A DNA stretch of 64,000 nt from Rhodobacter sp. SY28-1 (GCF_005222785.1 NZ_STGH01000002.1:955817-1019816), one strand, 5' to 3'. Positions 25,704 through 34,961 are shown, numbered from the stretch's first letter. Notes: generated from the letters alone by a model not told the origin. Translations and numbers: made by a program.

Positions 25704-26384
25704 ATGCGCCCTGCCCTCCCGCTTCTTGCTGCCCTCCTCTGCGCGTCGAGCCCGGCCCTTGCCGATCCGGCGAACGTGGCCCTCGCCCGATCCGGAACCG
25801 ACGGCGCCGCCGGGCGGCTGATCCTGGCGCAGCAATCGTACCTGGCCGCGATGGACGAGGGCGATCCCATCCTTCTTCTGGCGGCGATCCGGCTGGCTCG
25901 GTCGGTGACCGTGCGCCCGCCGACCGGCTGGACCCGAACCACTTCGGACGAAGGCGCGGCGGACCAGGACATCGGCCGGTCTGCAGCCCCCGACCCGGCC
26001 TCGCCCCAGGTGCTGGCCATTGCCCAGGCCTTGGCCGGAGAAGACATCACGCTGCAGGACCTTGCTTACGATCTGGATGCCCAGCGCCCCCATGGCAGGC
26101 AACCGACCGCAATCCGGGCCGAGGCGGCTCTGGCAGGCGGCCAGACCGACAGCTGGCGCATCGCGCTGTCGGGCGATGTCCCGGCCGAACTTGGCCTGAT
26201 CGGGGACAGAGACGGCGCGCTTGGCCTTACCGTGACCGACGACTCCGGCAGCATCGTCTGCGCCCTTCCCCCCGGCCTCACCCCGGCGCTGTGCCGATTT
26301 ACCCCGGCGCGCAACGGCTTTTTCACGGTCGAGATCCGCAACATCGGGCAGGTGCAGAACAGTTATCAGCTGGTCGGAAGCTGA
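25704..26384 (+). CDS. Secreted protein with PPC-like C-terminal domain, paralogue 1
   Basis: 226 residues with a signal peptide (MRPALPLLAALLCASSPALA). The first part is helical (about 25-75); the last 75 residues (SWRIALSGDVPAELGLIGD to QNSYQLVGS) look like a bacterial pre-peptidase C-terminal-type beta sandwich, with a likely disulphide pair (SIVCALPP and LCRFTP). It is clearly related to the next gene in both the helical repeat part and the C-terminal domain. No catalytic motif is visible. It may be a periplasmic binding or envelope-stress protein; function unknown. Confidence 0.65.
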   Translation: MRPALPLLAALLCASSPALADPANVALARSGTDGAAGRLILAQQSYLAAMDEGDPILLLAAIRLARSVTVRPPTGWTRTTSDEGAADQDIGRSAAPDPASPQVLAIAQALAGEDITLQDLAYDLDAQRPHGRQPTAIRAEAALAGGQTDSWRIALSGDVPAELGLIGDRDGALGLTVTDDSGSIVCALPPGLTPALCRFTPARNGFFTVEIRNIGQVQNSYQLVGS

Positions 26385-26489
26385 TGTGACGGCATTTGTC
26401 ATGCCAAGACATCTTCTCAATCGATCAAAGGCCTGCAAGGATTGCGCCGTTCCGTGCCACTCCGGCGCGGTAAACCTTCAGGATCCGCC

Positions 26490-27311
26490 ATGACTCCCAA
26501 GACATTTGTGCTTCTCCTCGCCTCCACCGCGATTGCCGCGACTGTCCTTCCCGCTCTCGCCCAGGACAATTCCGGGCCCAACGTGGGCGCCGCTGCCGCC
26601 GATGCGACCGCTGGCGCTGCGGCAACGATGGGGCTCGCGCAGGACCTCTACGCGCTGGGTGCGGCGCAGGGTGATGCCGTGACCGTGCTGGCCGCAGCCA
26701 AGCTGGCGGCATCGGTCGATATCAAATCGGCCGAACCCGCGGCGCTGGACCCCGCGAAGATCACGTTCGGCGAGGGCGACCAGGAAACCTTCCGCAAGAA
26801 GGCCGCCCCCGCAGCCCCGGCGGCCCCGGCGCCGATGATGAACGACGGCACCCCGCGCGCGGCGGCCAAGGCCACTTTCTTCAGCGCCACGTCCGAGGAT
26901 GAAGGCGCGGCCGAGGCTCCGGTCACTGCGGACGCGATGTTTGCCAAGGCCAAGGAACTGGCCGCCGACGACGAGGCGGTGCTGGGCCTGATCGACGATG
27001 CGATGGCCGAGGGTTCGCGCGGGCGGATCGGCGGCGCGGTCGAGTGGCTCTCGCGCCTGCCGGCGGGTCAGACCGACGTCTGGGAAATCCCCTATTACGG
27101 CAATTCCTACGCCGAGGTCGCCATCGTCGGCGACGGTGATGCGAACCTCGACGTGGCGGTGACCGATGAAAACGGCAATGTCATCTGCTATGACGTCAGC
27201 TGGTCGGACAAGCTCTACTGTGACTGGACCCCGGCCTGGGACGGCTATTTCTACGTCACCGTCCAGAACATGGGCGGGTCGCGGAACAGCTATTACCTGC
27301 TGACGAACTGA
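26490..27311 (+). CDS. Secreted protein with PPC-like C-terminal domain, paralogue 2
   Basis: 273 residues from ATG 26490, with a signal peptide ending ALA-Q near residue 24. The helical part (LAQDLYALGAAQGDAVTVLAA) parallels paralogue 1, followed by an Ala/Pro-rich linker (KKAAPAAPAAPAP) and a C-terminal domain (DVWEIPYYGNSYAEVAIVGD to SRNSYYLLTN) containing two cysteines (NVICYDV and LYCDWTP). It is 106 bp downstream of paralogue 1 on the same strand and ends at a strong terminator. Tandem duplication with divergence is the simplest explanation. Confidence 0.68.
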   Translation: MTPKTFVLLLASTAIAATVLPALAQDNSGPNVGAAAADATAGAAATMGLAQDLYALGAAQGDAVTVLAAAKLAASVDIKSAEPAALDPAKITFGEGDQETFRKKAAPAAPAAPAPMMNDGTPRAAAKATFFSATSEDEGAAEAPVTADAMFAKAKELAADDEAVLGLIDDAMAEGSRGRIGGAVEWLSRLPAGQTDVWEIPYYGNSYAEVAIVGDGDANLDVAVTDENGNVICYDVSWSDKLYCDWTPAWDGYFYVTVQNMGGSRNSYYLLTN

Positions 27312-27331
27312 CCCAGCGCAACCAAATCAAG

Positions 27332-27361
27332 AAGGCCCCGGAGACTTGCCTCCGGGGCCTT
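27332..27361. terminator. Bidirectional rho-independent-type terminator
   Basis: AAGGCCCCGGAG (27332-27343) pairs with CTCCGGGGCCTT (27350-27361) over 12 bp with a 6-nt loop. It separates the plus-strand secreted paralogue (stop 27311) from the minus-strand ribokinase (stop 27384). Confidence 0.85.
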
Positions 27362-27383
27362 GTGCTTTCCCTGTCCCAGCGGC

Positions 27384-28301
27384 TCATCGCGCCAGCAGCG
27401 CCTCGATCTCGGATCGCGCGGGCATCGACGGCGCAGTCCCCGGACGCGTCACGGAAATCCCGGCGGTGGCGCAGCCAAAGCGGACCGCGTCGATCACGTC
27501 CATCCCCTCGGCCAACGCCACTGCAAATCCGCCGTTGAAGGCATCCCCTGCCCCGGTCGTTTCCACGACCGGACCGGCCGAGATCACCGGCACATGCACC
27601 GTGCGCTGCGCATCGTGATAAAGGGCCCCCTTGTCGCCCAGCGTGATGACTACCGCCCCCACGCCCTTGGCCAACAGCGCCGAGGCCGCCGCCTTCGCCT
27701 GATCGACCGTCGTCACCGGCAGGCCGGTCAGCGCCTCGGCCTCGGATTCGTTCGGGGTCACATAGTCGCACAGCGCCAGCATCTCGTCCGACAAGGTCGC
27801 CGCAGGGGCGGGGTTCAGGATCGTGGTCACCCCCGCCTCGCGCGCGATCTGCAATGCGCGAAGGGCCGCAGGGATCGGCTGTTCCAGCTGCGTCACGAAG
27901 ATCGCAGCCGACCGGATCAGATCGGCCTTTTCCTCGACATCCTGGGCCGACACCCGGCCCGCCGCGCCCGGCGAGACGATGATGGCGTTGTTGCCCGTAG
28001 AATTCTCGATGAAGATATAGGCCGCACCCGTATAGCTTTCGGCGTCCACCTTCACTTCGGGCACCACCCCCGCCTTGGCCCAGGTCGCGCGCGCAATGTC
28101 GGCAAAGGCGTCCGCGCCCAACCGCGTGATGAAATGCACCCGGCCCCCTGCCATCGCGGCGGCAACCGACTGGTTCGAGCCCTTGCCACCCGGCCCGAGG
28201 ACGAAGGAGGTGCCAAGGATCGTCTCGCCCATCTTGGGCTGACGCTCGGCCCGATAGGCGGTGTCGGCAACGAAGATGCCAAGGATAATGATCGGTTTCA
28301 T
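27384..28301 (-). CDS. rbsK: Ribokinase (PfkB family)
   Basis: 305 residues. It phosphorylates ribose or a related sugar at the terminal hydroxyl. The N-terminal segment contains FVLGPGGKGSNQSVAAAMAG (about 33-52), the ribokinase sugar-binding signature, and the C-terminal signature is ETTGAGDAFNGGFAVAL with the catalytic aspartate. It is the last gene of a minus-strand set (ATPase, RbsD/FucU, ribokinase) driven from the promoter region that contains operator A. A second ribokinase-like gene lies at 45606-46481, so each may serve a different sugar. The true substrate could differ from ribose. Confidence 0.88.
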   Translation of the reverse strand: MKPIIILGIFVADTAYRAERQPKMGETILGTSFVLGPGGKGSNQSVAAAMAGGRVHFITRLGADAFADIARATWAKAGVVPEVKVDAESYTGAAYIFIENSTGNNAIIVSPGAAGRVSAQDVEEKADLIRSAAIFVTQLEQPIPAALRALQIAREAGVTTILNPAPAATLSDEMLALCDYVTPNESEAEALTGLPVTTVDQAKAAASALLAKGVGAVVITLGDKGALYHDAQRTVHVPVISAGPVVETTGAGDAFNGGFAVALAEGMDVIDAVRFGCATAGISVTRPGTAPSMPARSEIEALLAR

Positions 28302-28304
28302 GCG

Positions 28305-28757
28305 TCAGGCCTCCGGCGGGATCACGCCCTTGCGGAACATGAAGCAGCCGTAGAAGCGACGCTCCCCGGTCTGGATCACCGCATAGGACTGCCGCGCCAT
28401 GTCGTAGAAGGCAAAGCGTTCGATGCTGACCATCTTGCGAGGGCGGCCTTCGGCGTGGTCGATCTCGGCCTGCACTTCCTGCTGCACCGGCGGGATCTCG
28501 TCAGGCTTGCCAACGACTTCCATCCGCCCGGCGAAATCATCGACGAAGGTGTCCAGCGGCAGGACCGACAGGATCGCGTTCACCGCCTCGGCACAGGTCA
28601 GGTTCTCCATCCGCAGAAGCTTGCCCGTCACCGTGGCCCGCGCCACGGAATCCGACGGGAAGTTGGTATCGGCCACGATCAGCACGTCGCCATGTCCCAT
28701 CGCGCGCAAGGTGGCAAGCACCTCCGCATTCAGGCGGTTGTCGATTCCCTTCAGCAT
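28305..28757 (-). CDS. RbsD/FucU-family sugar mutarotase, copy 1
   Basis: 150 residues. It interconverts sugar anomers before phosphorylation or oxidation. The N-terminal LKGIDNRLNAEVLATLRAMG and GHGDVLIVADTNFP blocks carry the family histidine and aspartate; FYGCFMFRKGVIPP at the end is also typical. The DTNFP motif and length are more FucU-like than RbsD-like. It lies 3 bp upstream of the ribokinase and 17 bp downstream of the transporter ATPase. A paralogue of similar length is at 34998-35453. Confidence 0.85.
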   Translation of the reverse strand: MLKGIDNRLNAEVLATLRAMGHGDVLIVADTNFPSDSVARATVTGKLLRMENLTCAEAVNAILSVLPLDTFVDDFAGRMEVVGKPDEIPPVQQEVQAEIDHAEGRPRKMVSIERFAFYDMARQSYAVIQTGERRFYGCFMFRKGVIPPEA

Positions 28758-28774
28758 GTCTCCCCCCGGTTGGC

Positions 28775-29824
28775 TTACAGGCGCTTGCCGGTCGCCTTGT
28801 CGAATAGATGCGCCACCGCGGCATCGGGCGCCAGAGTGATCGTGGCCCCCGGCCCGAACGCGACGCGATTGCGGAAGACCGCCGTCATCTCGCGCCCCTC
28901 CAGACGGATGACGACGTGGGTCTCCGATCCCGTGGGTTCCACGACCGCGACGGTGCCGGTCAGGCCCTGGTCAGCCAAGGCCAGATGCTCGGGCCGGATG
29001 CCATAGACGACCTCTTGCCCTTCGGCCACCTGCGCACCAGGCGGCATGATCAGGGAAGCGCCCGCCACTTCGACCTTCCCGCCCGCAACGCGGCCCTCAA
29101 GCAGGTTCATCGACGGGCTGCCGATGAAGGCCGCGACGAAGGTGTTGGCGGGGCGGTCATAAAGGTCCAAGGGGGCGCCCACCTGTTCGATGCGCCCGCC
29201 CTGCATGACGACGATGCGGTCGGCCATCGTCATCGCCTCGATCTGGTCGTGGGTGACATAGACCGTGGTGGTCTTGAGCCGCTGGTGCAGCTCCTTGATC
29301 TCGGTCCGCATCTGGACCCGCAGCTTGGCGTCCAGATTCGACAGCGGTTCGTCGAACAGGAACACCTGCGGGTCGCGCACGATGGCCCGACCCATCGCCA
29401 CCCGCTGCCGCTGGCCGCCCGACAGGGCGCGGGGATAGCGGTCGAGGTAGGGCGTCAGCCCCAGGATCGCGGCGGCATGTTCGACCTTGGCCCGGACCGC
29501 GTCCTTTTCCATCCCGCGCATCTTCAGCGCAAAGCCCATGTTCGCGGCCACGGTCTTGTGCGGGTAAAGCGCGTAGTTCTGGAACACCATCGCGATGTCG
29601 CGTTCCGACGGGGGCAGGTTGTTGACCCGCTTGTCGCCAATCATCAGGTCGCCATCGGTCACCTCCTCCAGCCCCGCGATCATCCGCAGTAGCGTGGACT
29701 TGCCGCAGCCCGACGGCCCGACCAGCACCACGAAGGCCCCGTCGGGAATATCCAGATCAAGGCCGTGAATGACCTGCAGACCGCCATAATTCTTGCGCAA
29801 CGCGCGGATCGTCACTTCGGCCAA
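28775..29824 (-). CDS. CUT1-type sugar ABC transporter ATP-binding protein (UgpC/MalK-like)
   Basis: 349 residues from a TTG at 29824 that has GGGAGG upstream; the first ATG at 29884 is less likely. Walker A is GPSGCGKST, the signature LSGGQRQRVAMGRAIVRDP, and Walker B VFLFDEPLSNLDAKLR. The C-terminal third (from about 235) is the TOBE/regulatory domain found in MalK-like ATPases. It energises the importer whose binding protein (30114) and permeases (32882, 33996) are transcribed away from it. Operator A lies 73 bp upstream of its start. Confidence 0.93.
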   Translation of the reverse strand: MAEVTIRALRKNYGGLQVIHGLDLDIPDGAFVVLVGPSGCGKSTLLRMIAGLEEVTDGDLMIGDKRVNNLPPSERDIAMVFQNYALYPHKTVAANMGFALKMRGMEKDAVRAKVEHAAAILGLTPYLDRYPRALSGGQRQRVAMGRAIVRDPQVFLFDEPLSNLDAKLRVQMRTEIKELHQRLKTTTVYVTHDQIEAMTMADRIVVMQGGRIEQVGAPLDLYDRPANTFVAAFIGSPSMNLLEGRVAGGKVEVAGASLIMPPGAQVAEGQEVVYGIRPEHLALADQGLTGTVAVVEPTGSETHVVIRLEGREMTAVFRNRVAFGPGATITLAPDAAVAHLFDKATGKRL

Positions 29825-29896
29825 GCGCCCGCCTCCCTGGAGCTTCTCATCGAGTGGTAACCCAGCCAAGCGGGGTCTGTCCATCCGCTGACCATA

Positions 29897-29908
29897 CTAA
29901 CATGTTAG
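29897..29908. promoter_or_regulatory. Operator A: CTAACATGTTAG palindrome
   Basis: A perfect 12-bp palindrome in the 289-bp divergent region between the ATPase (minus) and the binding-protein gene (plus). The same or near-identical sequence occurs at 32868-32879, 40268-40279 and 43097-43108. A TTGACA hexamer on the plus strand follows at 29913-29918. The rest of the gap shows no gene. The GntR/FCD regulator at 42358-43047 is the obvious candidate binder. Confidence 0.72.
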
Positions 29909-30113
29909 AATCTTGACAGGCCCTTGCCGCCTTGCGAAGCTGACCAAGGCAAGCTGCCAAACAGGGGAAGAGGGAGACCCCATCCGTTCATCGGTCGCCG
30001 CGCGGAACGGGAGGAGCCGGGTCGCAGGCAGGCTGTTGCTGCACCAACGATAACCAGACACCAAGCCGCATCTGGACCCCAGACGCGGGCATGTTCCAAA
30101 GGGAGGAGCTACC

Positions 30114-31742
30114 TTGAAGGTCGAACTTTACGAGATGATGTCCCGGTCACGGCTCAGCCGTCGCCGGATGCTGCAGGGCTCGGTTGCCCTTGGGGCGATG
30201 GCCGCGATGCCGAAGGTGATGAGCGGCCCGGCCATGGCGCAGGACAATATCCGCGCCCAGATCCTGGCAATTCCCGGAGTGGGCGCCGGCAGCCCGACCG
30301 ACGCGCATTGGCAGCAGGTGGGCGAGCTCTGCCTTGGCGCCACCAAGGCCAACGTGGCCGAGGGTGAATTCGCCGGTGTGGAACTGACCTTCCTGGGCCT
30401 CAACAACCAGAACCTGCACAATTTCCTGTTCCGTGGCTTCCTAAAGCCGTGGGAGGCCTACACCGGCGCCAAGATCAACTGGATCGACCTCGCCCAGGCC
30501 GACTACAACCCGCGTCTCCAGCAGTCGATCGCCACGGGCACCGTCGATTTCGACATCGTCGAGATGGGCGCGCCGTTCGAGGGCGACACCGCGTCGAAGG
30601 GTCTTCTGGACGAGATGCCGGATTGGGTGAAGACCCAGATCGAGGCCGACGACCTCGTGGGCTATTTGCAGCCCCCCGTCGGCACCTGGGACGGCAAGAC
30701 CTACCGCATCAACATCGACGGCGACTGCCACACCTTCTCGTACCGGAAAGACTATTTCGGCGAGGGCGCGATCGGCGGGGCCGAGGTTCCGAAGACCTGG
30801 CAGGACGTCAACGCCGTGTCGAAGGCGCTTGTCGGCCAGACCGACCCGCTGACCGGCCTCCCGGCCTATGGCTACCTTGACCCGCTGAAGGGCTGGGGCG
30901 GCTTTGGCTTCTACTTCGTCGCCAACCGCGCGGCTGCCTATGTCAAGCACCCCGACGACCGCGCCTGGCTGTTCGATCCGGACACGATGAAACCACGCGT
31001 CAACAACCCCGGCTGGGTCCAGGCCTTCCAGGACGTGATGGACCTGATCGCCGCAAATGCCTACCCGGCCGACCAGATCAACGCGGACCCCGGCACCACC
31101 GCCTTCAGCCAGTTCCTTGCCGGGACCGGTTCCATGCTGATGTGGTGGGGCGACGTGGGCTCGAACGCGCGCACCTCGGACACCTCGGTCGTGGGTGACG
31201 TTGTCGGCTTCGGGATCAACCCCGGCTCGACCCGCCGCTACAACTCGGCAGCGGGTGCGTGGGAGGAAACCGCGAACGAAGCGCCGCTGATGGCCTACAT
31301 CGGCTGGGGCATCTACGTCACCTCGCGCGTGTCCGGCGACGAGAAGAAGCGCAAGGCCGCCTGGTCGGCTGCGGCGCATCTGGGCGGCAAGGACCTGTCC
31401 CTGTGGACAGCTGCCTACCCGTCGGGCTTCCAACCCTACCGCAACTCGCACTTCAACTACGACGAATGGGAAGCGGCGGGCTACGACCGGGCGTTCATCG
31501 AGGACTACCTCGGGTCCAACGCCGACAGCTACAACCACCCGAACGCCGCGATCGAGCCGCGGATTCCGGGGATCTTCCAGTACTATTCGGTGGCCGAGGA
31601 CGAATTGGCCAAGGGCTTTGCCGGGCAGTACAAGTCGGCCCAGGAAACTGCGGACGCCATCGCCGCCGCCTGGGAAAAGATCACCGACCAGATCGGCCGC
31701 GACAACCAGATCGCGCTCTACAAGGCATCGCTCGGGATGTGA
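30114..31742 (+). CDS. ABC transporter sugar-binding protein with Tat signal
   Basis: 542 residues. A TTG start at 30114 has GGAGGAG 6 bp upstream; an in-frame ATG at 30135 is the alternative. A twin-arginine signal (SRRRMLQGSVALGA) is followed by a hydrophobic stretch and AMAQ cleavage site, so the protein is probably exported folded. It belongs to the large extracellular solute-binding class (COG1653-like), longer than most. It should deliver a sugar or glycoside to the two permeases downstream, which are separated from it by an oppositely oriented epimerase gene overlapping its 3' end by 25 bp. Confidence 0.87.
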   Translation: MKVELYEMMSRSRLSRRRMLQGSVALGAMAAMPKVMSGPAMAQDNIRAQILAIPGVGAGSPTDAHWQQVGELCLGATKANVAEGEFAGVELTFLGLNNQNLHNFLFRGFLKPWEAYTGAKINWIDLAQADYNPRLQQSIATGTVDFDIVEMGAPFEGDTASKGLLDEMPDWVKTQIEADDLVGYLQPPVGTWDGKTYRINIDGDCHTFSYRKDYFGEGAIGGAEVPKTWQDVNAVSKALVGQTDPLTGLPAYGYLDPLKGWGGFGFYFVANRAAAYVKHPDDRAWLFDPDTMKPRVNNPGWVQAFQDVMDLIAANAYPADQINADPGTTAFSQFLAGTGSMLMWWGDVGSNARTSDTSVVGDVVGFGINPGSTRRYNSAAGAWEETANEAPLMAYIGWGIYVTSRVSGDEKKRKAAWSAAAHLGGKDLSLWTAAYPSGFQPYRNSHFNYDEWEAAGYDRAFIEDYLGSNADSYNHPNAAIEPRIPGIFQYYSVAEDELAKGFAGQYKSAQETADAIAAAWEKITDQIGRDNQIALYKASLGM

Positions 31743-32713
31743 TCGCCTGACGCTGTGACACTGGCCCTGTCCGGGATAGCTCCGGGCAGGGTCGTTTCAT
31801 TTCTGGTCGCCAGATGCCAGGCCCAGGTCTGGGCCAGCCCCTCCCGCAGCGCGACTTCCGGCATCCATCCGAACACGTCGCGGGCACGCGTGCAGTCCAG
31901 GATCGAGACTGGCACATCACAGGCCCTTGGGCTGCCATAGTCCACGACAAGCGACCGACCGGAAACCTCGGACACCAGGTCGATCAGCGCGCGCACCGAC
32001 ACTCCCGTGCCGCTGCCCGCGTTGAAGGTCCCGGTAATCCCGCTTTCCGCTGCCAACACGGCCAGCCGGGCCAGATCGTTGACATGCAGGTAGTCCCGCA
32101 CGATCGACCCGTCGCCCCAGATGCTGACCGGCTGGCCCAATAGCGCGGACCGCAGCAACCGGCTCACCAGAAACTCGTGTCCCTCACGGCCAAGCCGGGT
32201 GCCATAGACATTCGCCGGGCGCAGGATCACCGGCATCAGGCCCTTGGTGCGTGCAGAAAGGTCAATGTAGGATTCGATGGCGACCTTGACGATCCCGTAG
32301 GAATTGATCGGCCGCAACGGATGCGTCTCGGGGATCGGCAGTTCCTGCGGGGTCCCGTAGACCACTCCCCCCGATGAGACATAGACCAGCCGACGGATGC
32401 CGGCCTGTTCCATCAGGTCCAGAAGACCGACCGTCGCCGCAAGGTTGCCCTCGATGTCCAGCATCGGGTTCTGGTCGCCCGACGCCGGGGTTGTCGCGCT
32501 GATCATGTGGAAGACAACGTCCGCCCCGGCAATAGTCGCCGCAAAGGATGCGCGATTGCCGTAGTCGAGGAAGCGGTACTCAACTCCTTTAACCGGACCA
32601 CGCAGGGCTTCCGGACGCCGCGAGACCACCCGCACGGAATGGCCAGCACCGACAAGCCGGTCCACCACATGCGAACCGATGAACCCGCAACCACCCAGGA
32701 CGACACATCGCAT
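31718..32713 (-). CDS. NAD-dependent epimerase/dehydratase (extended SDR, GalE-like)
   Basis: 331 residues from ATG 32713; a GTG at 32737 is possible. The Rossmann motif is GGCGFIGSH (residues about 7-15). The SDR active site is present: SSGGVVYG with the catalytic serine, and the YGIVK lysine pair. The family includes UDP-glucose 4-epimerase and other nucleotide-sugar enzymes; the substrate is unknown. It is inverted between the binding-protein and permease genes of an importer, overlapping the former by 25 bp, so it looks inserted into an older operon. Its role in the sugar pathway is unclear. Confidence 0.8.
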   Translation of the reverse strand: MRCVVLGGCGFIGSHVVDRLVGAGHSVRVVSRRPEALRGPVKGVEYRFLDYGNRASFAATIAGADVVFHMISATTPASGDQNPMLDIEGNLAATVGLLDLMEQAGIRRLVYVSSGGVVYGTPQELPIPETHPLRPINSYGIVKVAIESYIDLSARTKGLMPVILRPANVYGTRLGREGHEFLVSRLLRSALLGQPVSIWGDGSIVRDYLHVNDLARLAVLAAESGITGTFNAGSGTGVSVRALIDLVSEVSGRSLVVDYGSPRACDVPVSILDCTRARDVFGWMPEVALREGLAQTWAWHLATRNETTLPGAIPDRASVTASGDHIPSDAL

Positions 32714-32867
32714 CTGCGGTTCCCGACCCTTTACCACCGCGAATGGGGTGGCACGGTTTCACCACAGATTGCAACCCGGCGTTTGCGACCGACCCATGCT
32801 GGTGCCGTGCGTGCAGTTGGCGATGCCCGGGCGGTGAATTCCGCTTCCCAAGCGCCACGTCGCCCGG

Positions 32868-32879
32868 CTAACATGTCAG
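32868..32879. promoter_or_regulatory. Operator B: CTAACATGTCAG
   Basis: One mismatch from the perfect palindrome at 29897. It ends 2 bp before the first permease start. It lies in the 168-bp region between the divergent epimerase and permease genes. The embedded TAACAT could serve as a -10 element, so a bound repressor would block RNA polymerase. Confidence 0.68.
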
Positions 32880-32881
32880 TT

Positions 32882-33985
32882 ATGAGCGGAAGCGATCAGT
32901 TGCACGTCGTCACCTCGGACGACATCACCCCCGGCAGGGTCCGGTTTGGCAAATCCCTCGTCTGGGGCGCGGCTGCAGTCCTTGCGCTGGTGGCGCTGGC
33001 CCAGTTCGCGCAGACCGCGGGCTGGTATGACTTCGGCTTCGACACCTGGCGCCCGACGCTGTACGCCTACTGCCTCTGGGCCACCGCCCTGTGCTGGGCG
33101 CAGGTCATCACGCGCGGGGAACATGGCAAGCGAACCCTCTTCGTCCTGCCCGCCGCGCTGTTCGTGATCTCGCTGACCGTCTTCCCGCTCTTGTTCGGGC
33201 TGATCATCGCCTTCTCCAACTGGAACCTGTCCAGCCTGTCCGGTCGCCAGTTCAACGGCGTCGCGAACCTGGTCCAGATGTGGAACGACCCGTTCTACTG
33301 GAATGCCCTTGGCAACATGGTGATCTACGTCCTGGCGATCCTGGTCGAATACGCCATCGCGTTCGGGCTTGCCCTGATCCTTGCCGGCCAGATCCGCGCG
33401 CGAAAGTTCTGGCGCGTGGCCTTCCTGATGCCGCTGATGCTGTCGCCCGTCGCGGTCAGCTGGATGATCGGCAAGTCGATGCTGGAACCCCGCTTCGGCC
33501 CACTCGCGCGTCTCGCCCGCAGCCTGGGGATCGAGAACCCGAGTTTCTTTGAATCCCCTTGGATGGCCAAGCTGACCATCATGGTGCTGGACGCCTGGAC
33601 CTTCATTCCCTTCATGATGATCATGCTGCTGGCAGGTCTGCAGGCGATCCCGAAGGAACTGCAGGAGGCCAGCCGCGTCGATGGCGCGACGGGCTGGAAA
33701 AGCTTCTGGGAGATCACCTTCCCCCTGATGCTGCCGGTGTCGGTGACCGCGATCCTGATCCGCATCATCTTCAAGCTGAAGCTGGCCGACATCGTCATCA
33801 CCGTCACCTCCGGCGGGCCGGGGGGGGCCACGGACACCGTCACCAGCTTCATCTTCCGCGAATACCGGGAAAGGTCCAACGTTGGTTACGGCACGATGCT
33901 GGCGATGGTCTACCTGGTGCTGATCGTCATCGCGATGACCGTCTTGATGAAGTTCGCCAACCGCCTGACGAAACCCCGGACCTGA
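32882..33985 (+). CDS. CUT1-type sugar ABC permease (MalF-like)
   Basis: 367 residues from ATG 32882 (in-frame ATG 32873 lies inside the operator). Two N-terminal helices (about 20-40 and 55-75) precede the canonical six-helix core. The EAA loop is EASRVDGATGWKSFWEITFPLMLP near residues 260-285. It forms a heterodimeric channel with the next gene product; the start of that gene is 10 bp away. It imports the substrate captured by the 30114 protein. Confidence 0.9.
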   Translation: MSGSDQLHVVTSDDITPGRVRFGKSLVWGAAAVLALVALAQFAQTAGWYDFGFDTWRPTLYAYCLWATALCWAQVITRGEHGKRTLFVLPAALFVISLTVFPLLFGLIIAFSNWNLSSLSGRQFNGVANLVQMWNDPFYWNALGNMVIYVLAILVEYAIAFGLALILAGQIRARKFWRVAFLMPLMLSPVAVSWMIGKSMLEPRFGPLARLARSLGIENPSFFESPWMAKLTIMVLDAWTFIPFMMIMLLAGLQAIPKELQEASRVDGATGWKSFWEITFPLMLPVSVTAILIRIIFKLKLADIVITVTSGGPGGATDTVTSFIFREYRERSNVGYGTMLAMVYLVLIVIAMTVLMKFANRLTKPRT

Positions 33986-33995
33986 CGAGGGAACC

Positions 33996-34961
33996 ATGAC
34001 CGACACCCCCGTCCAGATCTTCCGCGACAGCGACACCGACCGCGGCTTCCGCATGAAATGGTGGGCCAGCCGGACCGCGATCTACGGCGTCCTCGCCTTT
34101 TGGGCGGTGATCTGCCTGTTCCCGATCTACTGGACCGCGACGACCAGCTTGAAGATGGCCCCGAACGTGATGCAGGGCCAGATGGTTCCCTTCCCGCAAT
34201 CCTGGACGCCCGAGGGCGACTGGGCGAAAAAGCTGTTCTACGCGCCGAAGTGGAAGGGCTGGGAATCCATCGGCTTGTCTCCCCAGACCCTGAGCCAGGA
34301 AAGCACCGTCCGGGCGGAGTTCCTGAAACGCTTCGGCAATTCCACTATCGTGGCGCTGGTGTCGTCGACGCTGGCGGTGGTTCTGGGCGCGATGGCCGCC
34401 TATGGCCTGTCGCGGTTCCGCTACAAATGGGCCTGGTTGAAGAACGACGACATCCTGTTCTTCTTCTTGTCGCAGCTGATCCTGCCGCCCGTCGTGCTCG
34501 CCCTGCCGTTCCTTGTCCTTTACAAGGAGCTGGCGCTTCTTGACACCCGGATCGGCCTGATCCTTCTCTACACGCTCTCGGTCCTGCCCATCGTCATCTG
34601 GATCATGAAGGACCAGTTCGAGACGATCCCGACCGAGTTGGAAGAGGCCGCCCTCGTCGACGGGCTGTCGATCTGGGGGGCGTTCCTGACGATCATCGTG
34701 CCCATCGCGCTGCCGGGGATGGTGGCGGCCTTCATCCTGAGCCTCGTCCTGACCTGGAACGAGTATTTCTTCGCCGCCCTCCTCACCTCGACCCACGCGA
34801 ACACGCTGCCGGTGATGGTGGCAAGCCAAACCGGCAGCCAGGGGATCAACTGGTGGTCGATGGCGGCCCTGTCCTTTGCCGCGATCCTGCCCTTGATCGT
34901 GATCGGGGTGGTGCTGGAACGGTTCATCATCAAGGGCATGGCCGCGGGGGCGGTAAAGTAA
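33996..34961 (+). CDS. CUT1-type sugar ABC permease (MalG-like)
   Basis: 321 residues with a first helix near 25-48 and five more in the C-terminal half. The EAA loop is LEEAALVDGLSIWGAFLTII near 210-230. An insert of about 60 residues between helix 1 and helix 2 (APNVMQGQMVPFPQSW to FLKRFGNST) is periplasmic, as in other MalG-type proteins. Preceded by the MalF-like gene, and followed after a hairpin by a RbsD/FucU gene. Confidence 0.9.
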   Translation: MTDTPVQIFRDSDTDRGFRMKWWASRTAIYGVLAFWAVICLFPIYWTATTSLKMAPNVMQGQMVPFPQSWTPEGDWAKKLFYAPKWKGWESIGLSPQTLSQESTVRAEFLKRFGNSTIVALVSSTLAVVLGAMAAYGLSRFRYKWAWLKNDDILFFFLSQLILPPVVLALPFLVLYKELALLDTRIGLILLYTLSVLPIVIWIMKDQFETIPTELEEAALVDGLSIWGAFLTIIVPIALPGMVAAFILSLVLTWNEYFFAALLTSTHANTLPVMVASQTGSQGINWWSMAALSFAAILPLIVIGVVLERFIIKGMAAGAVK

